A stretch of 46,316 nt of DNA from a virus. The stretch spans positions 1 to 46,316 of IMG/VR virus record IMGVR_UViG_3300027759_003879; one strand, given 5' to 3'. The translations under genes and the position numbers were made by a program. Shown piece after piece: positions 9,492 to 18,158 of the stretch. The notes beneath the pieces were generated by a model. It did no database searches. It was not told the DNA's origin and worked only from the letters and a program-made list of their open reading frames with translations. The first letter of the stretch is position 1. Every line of letters starts with the position of its first letter.

Positions 9492-9801
9492 AATAATAGA
9501 AATAGTTGTCTAAACCATTTTTGTAGTCTTGTAATGAAGATATAAGTGGATATGGTATAGTCAATACAGAATTATTAGGGATGTTCCATTCTAGTCCTCC
9601 ATATTGGGGGTTGGCTTGTAAGATTAACCATCCAAAAAATGGTGTTCCGTAATACTCTTGTGAAATTTTATCTAACCTACTAAAACCAGTTCTGTAAATA
9701 TATCTTTGGTCAGATGTCTTTGAGGGTAGTGGCACGAATGGAACTACAGTTTGTTCACCGTTAAGTAAGAATTGTTGATATCGGTTATAATATGCGTCCA
9801 T
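9481..9801 (-). CDS. LysM-like baseplate protein (gp53/gpX-type)
   Basis: The 106-aa protein has a LysM-like core (about 39-85): RLDKISQEYYGTPFFGWLIL, then ANPQYGG and a proline-rich NNSVLTIP end. This is the signature shared by T4 gp53 (baseplate wedge) and P2 gpX-type proteins, which join hub and wedge parts or contact peptidoglycan. It overlaps the baseplate genes on both sides: 1 nt with the 1624-aa gene upstream and 11 nt with the 2177-aa gene downstream. This implies translational coupling of the three. The fold call is good; gp53 versus gpX cannot be settled here. Confidence 0.75.
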   Translation of the reverse strand: MDAYYNRYQQFLLNGEQTVVPFVPLPSKTSDQRYIYRTGFSRLDKISQEYYGTPFFGWLILQANPQYGGLEWNIPNNSVLTIPYPLISSLQDYKNGLDNYFYYYGR

Positions 9802-12800
9802 TATAAGAATTTACGTTTGAAGTTGAATGGGTTAGTTTCAGCGTTATCGTTTTTATTTGTGTAAATATTTTGAAGAGTTACTTTTATTAAATCACTTGGT
9901 GATTGGTCGGTGTCAAATGTTAATAATCTTTCTTGTGTTAATGGGAAAGGAGTATATTTTTCATATTTTTTAGCTGTTTGACTTGTTTTCCATTCACTCA
10001 CTAATTGAAGACCAAATTTATTTAACAAACCCCATTGACCTTCTGTTTTAGTATAGTAATTAGTTACAGCATCTATCGCTGGTTTATCCAATCCTGTTGT
10101 AAGAGATTTGATAAAGTTTTCTTTATTACCAACCAAAGCTTTACTCATTAATGTATATTCTCGTTGACTTTCTTTAGTTGGGAAAGCACTATCAGGGAAA
10201 TTACTTGGGCTTGTAAAACAACCAGGGTTTTTTGTATCATACGCAGTATCAACATATAATTCCGCCTGTGGTAAGTCATCTACGATAAAACTAAAACAAT
10301 CCAATCCAATAGTATTATAATCACTCTTTAATTTGTCATACGTATCATATACGGTTCCACCAACTGTTTCTGAAGTACCCGAAATGTTATAGATAATTGC
10401 AATATTTTTTTGGTTAAGTTTTCCATCTCTTGAACCTCTTGTAACAAAGTTCAATCTATCTACTTGATAAACATAGTCAACTTGTAAATCTACTAAAGTA
10501 TTAACATCAGCCGTTAAATCATTTATAAACGATGTTTTATATGTATTAACATAATCGTTGTAATTTTTCTTAAATAATCTCTTTTGTGCGTCAGTAATAA
10601 GTGGGTTAATAAAATATGTACTTGAGTATATTGGTAACCTATCAAAATTATTGTCATCAACTAAACTTACAAATGCGGTATTAACTAGACTTTGACTTTG
10701 TAATGGTTTACCGTAAATGTAAATGTCTTGAGTTGGTTCTTCAAATAAACCTTTGTTATATCCAATGTTTTTATTACTACTTGTATTAATCAAACTCAAC
10801 ATACCATAATTGTATTTTGTAAGTACATTTGAGAACATATTTACCGTTCCATTAAAATAATTTTGAGTTTGGTCAACAAATTGATTCATAATTGTTTTAT
10901 AAGTCATCGTCCCACTTTCACCCGAAACCGTTGTTCCGGTAATTGTTTGAGCCCCAATAGTATTACCCCCATCATTATTTATTTCAGTTGGAACTGATGA
11001 AACACCAACAACTTTTTGAGACTCTATAAGACTTTGTACAACCTGTCTATCCAATTTACTTGTATCTTCAGTCGCCTCAGCTCTTTCATCATACATTTCT
11101 GTATTGGCGTAGTAGTTAAACGATAAAGCGTTTTGTAGTGTATCAATCGGGTTTTTCAATCCCATACCACCAACCAAGTTGAAACTTAAATTTACCTCAA
11201 CAATCATTGGTTGGAAACCAATACCTTCAGGGTTCATATCCCATGTTTTATCATAACTAAAGTTAATACCCGTTGGTATAATCTTAGTATTAAAGAAGTC
11301 ACCCACTCTTAATACCAATACTGGTGGTGCCCCAAATGATGTATTTAACGCATCATTATAAAGTTTCTCACCATTAGGTCCAATTGTAGGAATTGTTTCA
11401 CCAGGTCTTGCACATTGTTGTAAGAACGTCAATCTTGAGTTCAAACCTTCAGGTGTCATCGAGTGGAACGCTGGTTGGAAATATTTTAACTTTTCTTTAA
11501 TCGAATCGTAAATAAATGGGTTGTCAGCCTTAAGAACTTCAAAGTAATCACACTCATTCAAAAGGTATCGTAACAATTTCTTAGACGCTCCCTTGTAAAG
11601 TGATTTTACTGGGTCAACGTTAGCCAAATTGTTTTGGAAAGGTTTTCTTGGTTGTAATGGTTTACCATCTTCCAACGTTTTTTGTTGTGCAGCGTTATTA
11701 TTTGGTTCAGGATTTGGTTGGTTTGGAATTATCGTAATGTCCGTTACAATAACCGCTCGACAAGACATAGCATCTGTTGAATATATTTTATTATCACCAG
11801 TAAAGTCTTTATGACAATCTACAGTACCATACGCTTTTTTATCACTTTGGATTGGTGTAACAAGTACTATTTCTTCACCCGCAGCTGTTTGTGATAAAAG
11901 AATTTTAGTTCCAACTAATTCACCCAAACTATTTGTCCCGTCAAATTTATATGTTTTTAAGAATTGTAAAACCGAATCAATTCTTCTTGACGATAATTTT
12001 TTATTGTAATCAACTGTCTGTGGTGATGAAGAACTACCCTGTAAAGCCAATACAATTTGTGCCGCTTGTTTTTGTGTAATAATATTATACATCTCACCAA
12101 CAAGTTTTTGTAATGATGTATAGTTGTCCTCGACCACACTTGAAAAGAATTTAGCCGTTGTTGCGTTTTTCTTCTCATAAGTTTGTTTATTACTAATTGA
12201 TGTGTAGGCTGCGTAAGCTGATTGGAAATCAGTTGATGTTGTAAGTTGTGGGTTAGTACCAGGAATGTCATTATCAAAATAAAAACCTAAATTCTTAAAT
12301 TCGTCTAATGTTTTTTGTGGTGTAGCATCAGTTTGATTTGGTGCGTTTGTAGGAGTGTTATTGGTGTTAGTTTGAACATTATCAACAGCACTTTGGAATT
12401 GTTCCTGAGTCACATTTGGGTTATTAATAACTTCTTGCCAAGCCTGTAATTCAGTCAAAGGTACCGTATTGTAAATTTGTGCTAAATCATACAAATCATA
12501 TTTTTTACATCCCGCAAAAAATGAATCAATTATTGAATCAGCCTTGGCTCTATCACCTTCGTTAGCCAAAACTTTATTTACAATCAAATCCATAATTGAC
12601 GGGTGGTCAACAATCATTTTCCACTTTAATGTTCCACTTCTTGATGTGTTTCTATAAGTGTAAATTGGTTCAGGTCTACCTAAGAATACGTTTTCATTGA
12701 ACTGTGGTCTTGTATCCTCGGTAATTGCTATATCATATGGGGGAAACCACATAACTCTACCACCATTTGGTCCTTGTTCACAAGCCGGTAAATCACTTAC

Positions 12801-14675
12801 ACGGTAACCAGCCCTATGTCCTGTTCTCCATGCTAAATTTTCAATTGAAAACAAATATTTTTTAACTTGTCCTTGTGTGATACCATTTTTAGTACCAGTC
12901 GTAATTAGACTATCACCACCTTTTTCAGGTGCTATATTCAAATTGTATGTCGAATCTAAGATTGAATAACTAAATTTACGAATGTTCCCTTCTTTTTTCT
13001 GTAAATCATTGAATGAGTAATATGGTGTATCTTTAGTAAACACACGACAATATTCAATACCTACATTGGCTTGTCCATCACTATATTTAATAACTTGTGA
13101 ACCTTTGGTAATCTCTTTATAACCATCAAAAAATACTTTAGATGTTTGGTCAATAGCGTTTCCAACGTGTCCAAAACGAGCACCTGAATTAGGTTGAGAA
13201 TCAATTAATCTTTGAGTATTATCTAAGATTGAACCTGGTTTGAATTCATAATTAACAGATTCTGTTGATACTACTTGGTCGGATATTGATGGCCAATCAG
13301 GACTTTCAGTTCCATAATCACCACCTGGTTTTTGTCTTCTACCAGCATTTGGAGCCCATTTACCACTAACCCATGTAAAACCACCTGTAATATTACCATC
13401 ATCATCAAACGCTCTACCTTGTAAACCAAATTTGAAGTTTTTATCAACACCTTCATATTCTTTACCTAAAATATCAGGACCATAAACGGGAGCGTTTACT
13501 TGAGCGCCATATTGGTCAATTGGAACTTGTCCTGCTGGTGATGTTAAATATTCGGGTTCTCTTGATGGACTACCTACATAGTAGTTACCTTCACTCATGT
13601 CCTGTGAGAAGGCGCCTGTAATAGCATTTCCTATTGTAGATATAATACCAGCACCTCCAGTATTGTATTTAGGTCTATATCTATTACTATCTAAATTGTT
13701 TGTCAGTTGTTCTCTTTGCCCTGAACCCGTATAGTCTAAGAATAATTGTGAAGGGGATGTTGGTCTTGAACCAAACAAACCAAACAATCCACCACGTTTT
13801 CCATCACCCGCAGCTCTTGTTAAAGATTGTGATGAATTGAAATCACGGTATTGATAGTAACTTCCAGGTATTGGTGAAAATGGTAACGTAAATCCAGCAA
13901 TTCTTTCAACAATATCTTGTCCTTGTGATAATATGTTTCCCCCACCTGAAGTAATTTTATAATCACGAGCAATTAATGGACGTTTACCCGCAATAATCAT
14001 TGCAAGTTGTACTGGGTCCTGTAAACCGTTAAGAATATTTACTCTACCAAGAGTTTGTGCACGAACACTTTGATTAACTCTTTGTTGGAAAGAGTATTTT
14101 CCACGTTCAACACCTATTTGAGCTAGTTTTGAGTCATCAGACGCTGGTCCATTGTCACCAGTTGGGTCGGCCTGTAATAAAACCGAATATGGTGAGTAAG
14201 ATGATGGTCTGAAACTTGGTGGGTCCCAATATGAAGCGTTTTTCTGAACATTAATAACATCACCGATATCATAATATCTGAATACTTTATCATTTGGACT
14301 ATAAGCATTTTTTACATAAACTTTCTTTTGAAAACTTACCGAATAGTCTTGTAAGGCGTTAGTATATGGTGGAAACGAACCATAAGGTCCTTGGTTAGAT
14401 ATAGCTTGTTGTGTATTAATTAAACCATTAATATTTTTATTATATCCACCATTTGGACCAAAAATGTTATTGGTATATAATAAATCCGCAAATGGGTCGT
14501 TATCTATTAAACCATCAGGTGAATCTATTACAGAATAATCATTTTGTACCAAATCACCAGGTGCTGGTGATGAAGTTGATGTATACACGCCAGGTTTTGT
14601 GTAAGGTTTTAGGTTCCTTACCAAAAGTTTGTTTCTTAAAAGTTGTGTAGCACTAAAACTTAATTGACTTGGCAT
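9801..14675 (-). CDS. Large baseplate structural protein with OmpA-like domain (1624 aa)
   Basis: The N-terminus carries PYTKPGVYTS, a segment also common in sheath-interacting proteins. Residues about 640-760 contain a baseplate-type region (TYRNTSRSGTLKWKMIVDHP). Residues about 795-980 resemble an OmpA-like peptidoglycan-binding domain: a YFDND strand, a helix, IVLALQGSSSS, then KKLSSRRIDSVLQFLKTY (the family's N-x2-LS-x-R-A pattern) and a closing CRAVIVTD strand. Further on, VGDFFNTKIIPTG and EGIGFQPMIVEVNLSFNL recall tail proteins that bind sheath or tube. It starts 15 nt after a CTATTTATAG motif, is followed with a 1-nt overlap by the LysM-like gene, and lies next to the tape measure. 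Its role is probably the baseplate wedge/hub. The OmpA call rests on motif order and needs profile confirmation. Confidence 0.75.
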   Translation of the reverse strand: MPSQLSFSATQLLRNKLLVRNLKPYTKPGVYTSTSSPAPGDLVQNDYSVIDSPDGLIDNDPFADLLYTNNIFGPNGGYNKNINGLINTQQAISNQGPYGSFPPYTNALQDYSVSFQKKVYVKNAYSPNDKVFRYYDIGDVINVQKNASYWDPPSFRPSSYSPYSVLLQADPTGDNGPASDDSKLAQIGVERGKYSFQQRVNQSVRAQTLGRVNILNGLQDPVQLAMIIAGKRPLIARDYKITSGGGNILSQGQDIVERIAGFTLPFSPIPGSYYQYRDFNSSQSLTRAAGDGKRGGLFGLFGSRPTSPSQLFLDYTGSGQREQLTNNLDSNRYRPKYNTGGAGIISTIGNAITGAFSQDMSEGNYYVGSPSREPEYLTSPAGQVPIDQYGAQVNAPVYGPDILGKEYEGVDKNFKFGLQGRAFDDDGNITGGFTWVSGKWAPNAGRRQKPGGDYGTESPDWPSISDQVVSTESVNYEFKPGSILDNTQRLIDSQPNSGARFGHVGNAIDQTSKVFFDGYKEITKGSQVIKYSDGQANVGIEYCRVFTKDTPYYSFNDLQKKEGNIRKFSYSILDSTYNLNIAPEKGGDSLITTGTKNGITQGQVKKYLFSIENLAWRTGHRAGYRVSDLPACEQGPNGGRVMWFPPYDIAITEDTRPQFNENVFLGRPEPIYTYRNTSRSGTLKWKMIVDHPSIMDLIVNKVLANEGDRAKADSIIDSFFAGCKKYDLYDLAQIYNTVPLTELQAWQEVINNPNVTQEQFQSAVDNVQTNTNNTPTNAPNQTDATPQKTLDEFKNLGFYFDNDIPGTNPQLTTSTDFQSAYAAYTSISNKQTYEKKNATTAKFFSSVVEDNYTSLQKLVGEMYNIITQKQAAQIVLALQGSSSSPQTVDYNKKLSSRRIDSVLQFLKTYKFDGTNSLGELVGTKILLSQTAAGEEIVLVTPIQSDKKAYGTVDCHKDFTGDNKIYSTDAMSCRAVIVTDITIIPNQPNPEPNNNAAQQKTLEDGKPLQPRKPFQNNLANVDPVKSLYKGASKKLLRYLLNECDYFEVLKADNPFIYDSIKEKLKYFQPAFHSMTPEGLNSRLTFLQQCARPGETIPTIGPNGEKLYNDALNTSFGAPPVLVLRVGDFFNTKIIPTGINFSYDKTWDMNPEGIGFQPMIVEVNLSFNLVGGMGLKNPIDTLQNALSFNYYANTEMYDERAEATEDTSKLDRQVVQSLIESQKVVGVSSVPTEINNDGGNTIGAQTITGTTVSGESGTMTYKTIMNQFVDQTQNYFNGTVNMFSNVLTKYNYGMLSLINTSSNKNIGYNKGLFEEPTQDIYIYGKPLQSQSLVNTAFVSLVDDNNFDRLPIYSSTYFINPLITDAQKRLFKKNYNDYVNTYKTSFINDLTADVNTLVDLQVDYVYQVDRLNFVTRGSRDGKLNQKNIAIIYNISGTSETVGGTVYDTYDKLKSDYNTIGLDCFSFIVDDLPQAELYVDTAYDTKNPGCFTSPSNFPDSAFPTKESQREYTLMSKALVGNKENFIKSLTTGLDKPAIDAVTNYYTKTEGQWGLLNKFGLQLVSEWKTSQTAKKYEKYTPFPLTQERLLTFDTDQSPSDLIKVTLQNIYTNKNDNAETNPFNFKRKFL

Positions 14676-14690
14676 GTTTTATTGTTTCCT

Positions 14691-14700
14691 CTATAAATAG
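14691..14700 (-). promoter_or_regulatory. CTATTTATAG motif (candidate late promoter)
   Basis: The motif lies 15 nt upstream of the start at 14675, in the 42-nt gap after the tape-measure gene. The ten bases are nearly palindromic, so orientation is less clear here than at other copies. Confidence 0.45.
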
Positions 14701-14717
14701 AAGTTTATTTATTTTTT

Positions 14718-16568
14718 TTATCTACCACCAGATTTACTTGGCATATTTGGATAAGTTCCTTTTGATTGCATATCAGCAAACATTCTTTGGAAAGTTTTTT
14801 GGAATTCAGCGCTATTAAGTAATTGATTAATTTGGTCTTGAGTTAATTTTGTTGTTGAACCATCCGTATTTTTCAAGTTGAAATTAATATCACCTTGTAC
14901 TTTTAGTGGATTAAAATCAATTGTGGTTGAACTATTAACATTTGTTTGTTTTTCAACTGCTGTTTTTTTCTCAATACCTTTATCACTAAACAATGCAACG
15001 GCTTTGTTTCCAAGTTTTGTTAAACCATCATAAGCTGCCGAAGCTCCTTCAGCAATTTTATTTCCTGAAGAAATATATGGTTTTGCAGCACCTTCATAAT
15101 TAAAATTAGAAAATGTTTCAGTCATTTTTTTAAGACCAGATTCAATATCATTACCACCTTTCTTTAATACTTGAGCCATTTTATCAATTCCACCCTCACT
15201 TGACATCAAATCAATTAAACTTTGTCCTGTTTCTTTATAGAACTCATTAGCTTTACCAATTCCACCCCTAACATTTCCACCAGTCTCACGAGCAGATTTG
15301 GAGGCTGAAACAATTGTTCCTCTTATTACTTCTCTTAAATCTTGTGGTGCTCTTGCCCCTGCAGCTGTGGCTTGTAATGTGGCCTTAATTTCACCCAGAG
15401 CAGCTACCGCCAATTTAGATTCACTAAGTTGTTCTCTCGCCAAATCTTCAACACTAACAGGTGCTTGGGCTTCTTTTAATTCTTTTAAGTCACCAGTACT
15501 TAACGATGAAACCAATTTTTGTTCACCTTTAACTTTAACTGTAAATCCACCTTGTTCTTTACTATATGTAGCAACATTGGCAATGAATTGTTTTGACTCC
15601 TCGTCAAGACCCCCAATTTTGAAGTCTTTGGCTAACATATTCATTTTTTGTCCTGCCGTAGACATCTTAACCAATTCTTCATAACCAATACCAGTTTGGT
15701 TAGAAATTTCCCTTAAATCACGTTTAGCATTTGGGAAAACCTTAAATTCTTTACTCTTTTCATCAAAGTAAGTGAATTTTTCGGTCATCTTAACAACTTG
15801 TTTCTGTAGTTCTTCAGTGTCTTCAGAAGCCAAGTACATTAATCTGAATGGGTCCGCTAAATCACCCGCAGCAACCCCCATCCTTTGAAACGCTGAAACC
15901 ATTTCGACAGCACCTTCAGGATTAAACACCCTTTCAGCAAAACCAAAGATTTCTTGCATGTTAATACGTAATCCAGCGGCTTGTGCCGACATTCTTGCCA
16001 AACCTTCAACACCACCTTGAAAACCGTATTTGTTAATTGTTGATAAGTTATCCTGAACATTTTTGAAAACCGCACTTGTATTAACACCCACATTACGTGC
16101 AATGTCCACAGTTTTCTGCATGTTATCTTTTATATAATCAGTTTGAATACCTGCGTTTTGGAATCCTTCTACAACTCTACCCACTTCACTACTTGAAAGT
16201 CCAACCGCTTTGGCGCCAGCATATAAACCACTAACAGTTTCACCTAATGTAACAACATTCGTATTAAGTTGTTGAGCAATACCTTCTTGAATTGTTTGAA
16301 CATCAGAAAATGAACCACCTAATCCAACAATGGTTGGGTAAGCAATTGCCGCTTCTTGTCTTAACCCCGCAATAGCTTTTTGGGTTTGACCCAAAGTTCC
16401 AGCCATACTTGCGTTAAGTTCCGCAAGTTGTGATTCTAAATCTATTGTTCCTTGAACTAAACCATCGTAAACACTATTGACTGAATTTTTTAAGTCATTC
16501 AACATTTTACCAAGTTTATCAATACCACTTGGTTCTACTGGTGTATTTGGATTTGTGTTTTGTTGCAT
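14718..16568 (-). CDS. Tape measure protein (gp29-like)
   Basis: The 616-aa protein is mostly helical and Ala/Gly/Gln-rich. It has an N-terminal coiled coil (about 15-75: LGKMLNDLKNSVNSVYDGLV and onward), then repeated small-residue helices (VGLGGSFSDVQTIQEGIAQQ, AGLRINMQEIFGFAERVF) typical of phage tail tape measures. The C-terminal part (about 540-616) is polar and strand-rich. T4 gp29 is 590 aa, so tail length should be similar. The position fits: upstream are the gp26-like and small overlapping genes, where tail-chaperone genes usually sit, and downstream are baseplate proteins. A TATTTATTAG motif precedes the start by 11 nt. Confidence 0.8.
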   Translation of the reverse strand: MQQNTNPNTPVEPSGIDKLGKMLNDLKNSVNSVYDGLVQGTIDLESQLAELNASMAGTLGQTQKAIAGLRQEAAIAYPTIVGLGGSFSDVQTIQEGIAQQLNTNVVTLGETVSGLYAGAKAVGLSSSEVGRVVEGFQNAGIQTDYIKDNMQKTVDIARNVGVNTSAVFKNVQDNLSTINKYGFQGGVEGLARMSAQAAGLRINMQEIFGFAERVFNPEGAVEMVSAFQRMGVAAGDLADPFRLMYLASEDTEELQKQVVKMTEKFTYFDEKSKEFKVFPNAKRDLREISNQTGIGYEELVKMSTAGQKMNMLAKDFKIGGLDEESKQFIANVATYSKEQGGFTVKVKGEQKLVSSLSTGDLKELKEAQAPVSVEDLAREQLSESKLAVAALGEIKATLQATAAGARAPQDLREVIRGTIVSASKSARETGGNVRGGIGKANEFYKETGQSLIDLMSSEGGIDKMAQVLKKGGNDIESGLKKMTETFSNFNYEGAAKPYISSGNKIAEGASAAYDGLTKLGNKAVALFSDKGIEKKTAVEKQTNVNSSTTIDFNPLKVQGDINFNLKNTDGSTTKLTQDQINQLLNSAEFQKTFQRMFADMQSKGTYPNMPSKSGGR

Positions 16569-16579
16569 AATAACTTATT

Positions 16580-16590
16580 CTAATAAATAG
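16580..16590 (-). promoter_or_regulatory. CTATTTATTAG motif (candidate late promoter)
   Basis: The motif lies 11 nt before the tape-measure start (16568) within the 28-nt gap after the 61-aa gene. It is one of the best matches to the shared motif. Confidence 0.5.
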
Positions 16591-16596
16591 AATACA

Positions 16597-16782
16597 TTAT
16601 GTTTTTGAAAAACTTTCAATAATTTTGTCAACCAAATACCTACGAGCAAATGTGGGTATTAAATGGTATTCAGTCCAAGAAATATTCAAATTCTTGTTGA
16701 GGACGTAAAACTCGTCCAATTGATATTTTTTGTAATCAGAAGAAAACGCGAAAAAACTCCACCCCGAAGGCGATTTCGACAT
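16597..16782 (-). CDS. Small protein between gp26-like and tape measure genes
   Basis: This 61-aa protein has a C-terminal half (NLNISWTEYHLIPTFARRYLV) that looks like a conserved helical segment. Its first 47 nt overlap the end of the gp26-like gene in the +1 frame. Position and size suggest a baseplate-hub or tape-measure assembly chaperone (compare gp51/gp28 in T4, or the G/T chaperones of other tailed phages), but no family was recognised. It may start at its own ATG (16780-16782) or be made by frameshifting out of the upstream gene at the run of six T near 16751-16756. Independent initiation is the simpler reading. Confidence 0.65.
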   Translation of the reverse strand: MSKSPSGWSFFAFSSDYKKYQLDEFYVLNKNLNISWTEYHLIPTFARRYLVDKIIESFSKT

Positions 16783-17485
16783 CTACCTTTTCTCCTGACG
16801 GGGTCATAACTACTTTTCTTAAATCTAATTGGGGTTCATTTTCTGTAATAAAATTTCTAATATATTTGGAATCCATAATTGGTAAACCCTCAACAAATTT
16901 GTTAATTGTACCTTGGTCACTATCTCCAGCAACAGATACAATTTGTTTTTGAAGTCTCCAACTAACTTTTGGTGCCACTCTACCAACAGGATAACCTTCA
17001 CCCAGTTTGTTAATTTCTTGTACTTCTTTCCAAGTTAATGGTTTAATTCTAACATTAACACCAGATTTTGGTAATGTAACGTCAAATGTTCCGTCATCAT
17101 TTGGTGTTACAGATGTTTTTTTGAAATCCAAAGAGTCCAACATGATTTCAGTTTGGAATCTCTTATTAGTTTGGGGGTCAATTACTGAAATTTTATATTC
17201 AGGACCAAAAGATGTATTTCTTAAGAATATTAACAATGCTTCAATGTCACCATTTAACATGTCTTCAGGTCTTAAATCTGGTTCATAAACTTTACTACGG
17301 AGTAAACTCATCACTAAGTCATCACCATTTGAAGCCATGATTGTATTTTCATCAGCCGCAGTTAAGTAACCTACTTTAACCGACTTCTTTTTTGATTTGT
17401 AGAATTTACCTTCCGATGGAAGTTTAACCACGTCATGTGGTAAGTTAAATTCTTGTTGACCATATTTCATTAAATTTTCTTCCAT
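16736..17485 (-). CDS. gp26-like T4-type baseplate protein
   Basis: The 249-aa protein has the opening typical of T4-type baseplate proteins of this family: a LPSEGKFYKSKKKSVKVGYL stretch, then TAADENTIMASNGDDLV and an RPEDMLNGDIEALLIFLRNT helix. The second half has VNVRIKPLTWKEVQEINKL. By family it is a hub assembly or structural factor. A second in-frame ATG (MKYGQQEF, residue 6) is an equally good start. The upstream gap holds an intrinsic terminator whose T-run ends against the first ATG, so this gene depends on read-through or on a promoter I could not identify. A weaker TATATTTAA sequence overlaps the terminator's upstream edge. Confidence 0.75.
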   Translation of the reverse strand: MEENLMKYGQQEFNLPHDVVKLPSEGKFYKSKKKSVKVGYLTAADENTIMASNGDDLVMSLLRSKVYEPDLRPEDMLNGDIEALLIFLRNTSFGPEYKISVIDPQTNKRFQTEIMLDSLDFKKTSVTPNDDGTFDVTLPKSGVNVRIKPLTWKEVQEINKLGEGYPVGRVAPKVSWRLQKQIVSVAGDSDQGTINKFVEGLPIMDSKYIRNFITENEPQLDLRKVVMTPSGEKVDVEIAFGVEFFRVFF

Positions 17486-17516
17486 AAAAAAAACACAGGG
17501 AATTAGTCCCTGTGTT
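17486..17516 (-). terminator. Intrinsic terminator after the tail tube gene
   Basis: A 9-bp stem (AACACAGGG at 17492-17500 pairing with 17508-17516, 7-nt loop) is followed on the minus strand by an eight-T run at 17486-17493. It lies about 50 nt past the gp19 stop and directly touches the next start codon at 17485. Confidence 0.85.
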
Positions 17517-17565
17517 AAATATACCTTAGATTAATTATTAATCAATAATAAAAGTAAATACCAAA

Positions 17566-18054
17566 TTAGTAAACCAAGATACAACGGTCCATTTGTAATG
17601 TAACGTCTAATCCCGCTAATTTGTCATCACTGTAAGCTACGTTATCCCAAGCAGCCTTTGTAATCATACATCCGTCCAAAATCCATTTTTCTACGACAAC
17701 ACCAGTTGGGTCTAACATTTCAAGGTCAACATTTTTCTTGTAACCTGCAGCATAACCCATACGACCTGTAACAGATTCTGCATGTAAACGAACCCACTCC
17801 ATAAGAGCCTGAGTTGCTGATGGACCAATTGGGTCACGGAATTTAACAGAAATTGGGTTCCATTTGAAACGACCTGCTACGAATGTAGAAGTGTTCAAAA
17901 ATTGTATTTCTGTAGAGTTGATGTCAATAGATGGTCTTCCTGATGATTCTACGAACCATTCATTAATACCTAAAGTTGTGTCGAATCTCAATATAAATCG
18001 GTTCGCTCTTTTTGGTTCGTAAGGAACCGGCATTTTCATTAATAAATCAGCCAT
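17566..18054 (-). CDS. 19: Tail tube protein gp19
   Basis: At 162 aa, it is almost the same length as T4 gp19 (163 aa). It shows the expected pattern: N-terminal PYEPKRANRFILRF, the central FKWNPISVKFRDPIGPSA segment, a helix (LMEWVRLHAESVTGRMGYAA), and C-terminal strands with AAWDNVAYSDD and a final DVTLQMD. gp19 hexamers stack to form the inner tube through which DNA passes. The start lies 38 nt after a GTATTTATAAAG motif, giving a longer leader than at most late genes here, as would suit a highly expressed protein. A strong terminator follows. Confidence 0.93.
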   Translation of the reverse strand: MADLLMKMPVPYEPKRANRFILRFDTTLGINEWFVESSGRPSIDINSTEIQFLNTSTFVAGRFKWNPISVKFRDPIGPSATQALMEWVRLHAESVTGRMGYAAGYKKNVDLEMLDPTGVVVEKWILDGCMITKAAWDNVAYSDDKLAGLDVTLQMDRCILVY

Positions 18055-18092
18055 GGTATATTTGTTTTTTTTACGTTTGTTTTAGTTTATTT

Positions 18093-18104
18093 CTTTATAA
18101 ATAC
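18093..18104 (-). promoter_or_regulatory. GTATTTATAAAG motif upstream of gp19 (candidate late promoter)
   Basis: The motif is in sense orientation 38 nt upstream of the gp19 start, in the 104-nt gap after the phosphatase gene. The rest of the gap is A/T-rich with no other clear signal. Confidence 0.5.
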
Positions 18105-18158
18105 ATACTACTAGAAAATTTTTGCCTTTACTTTGTTTTTTTCAAAATTATACTCACA

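Noticed and set aside
15298-15684. 128-codon plus-strand open frame
   Set aside because: Antisense to the tape measure gene, no leader or motif and no domain-like features.
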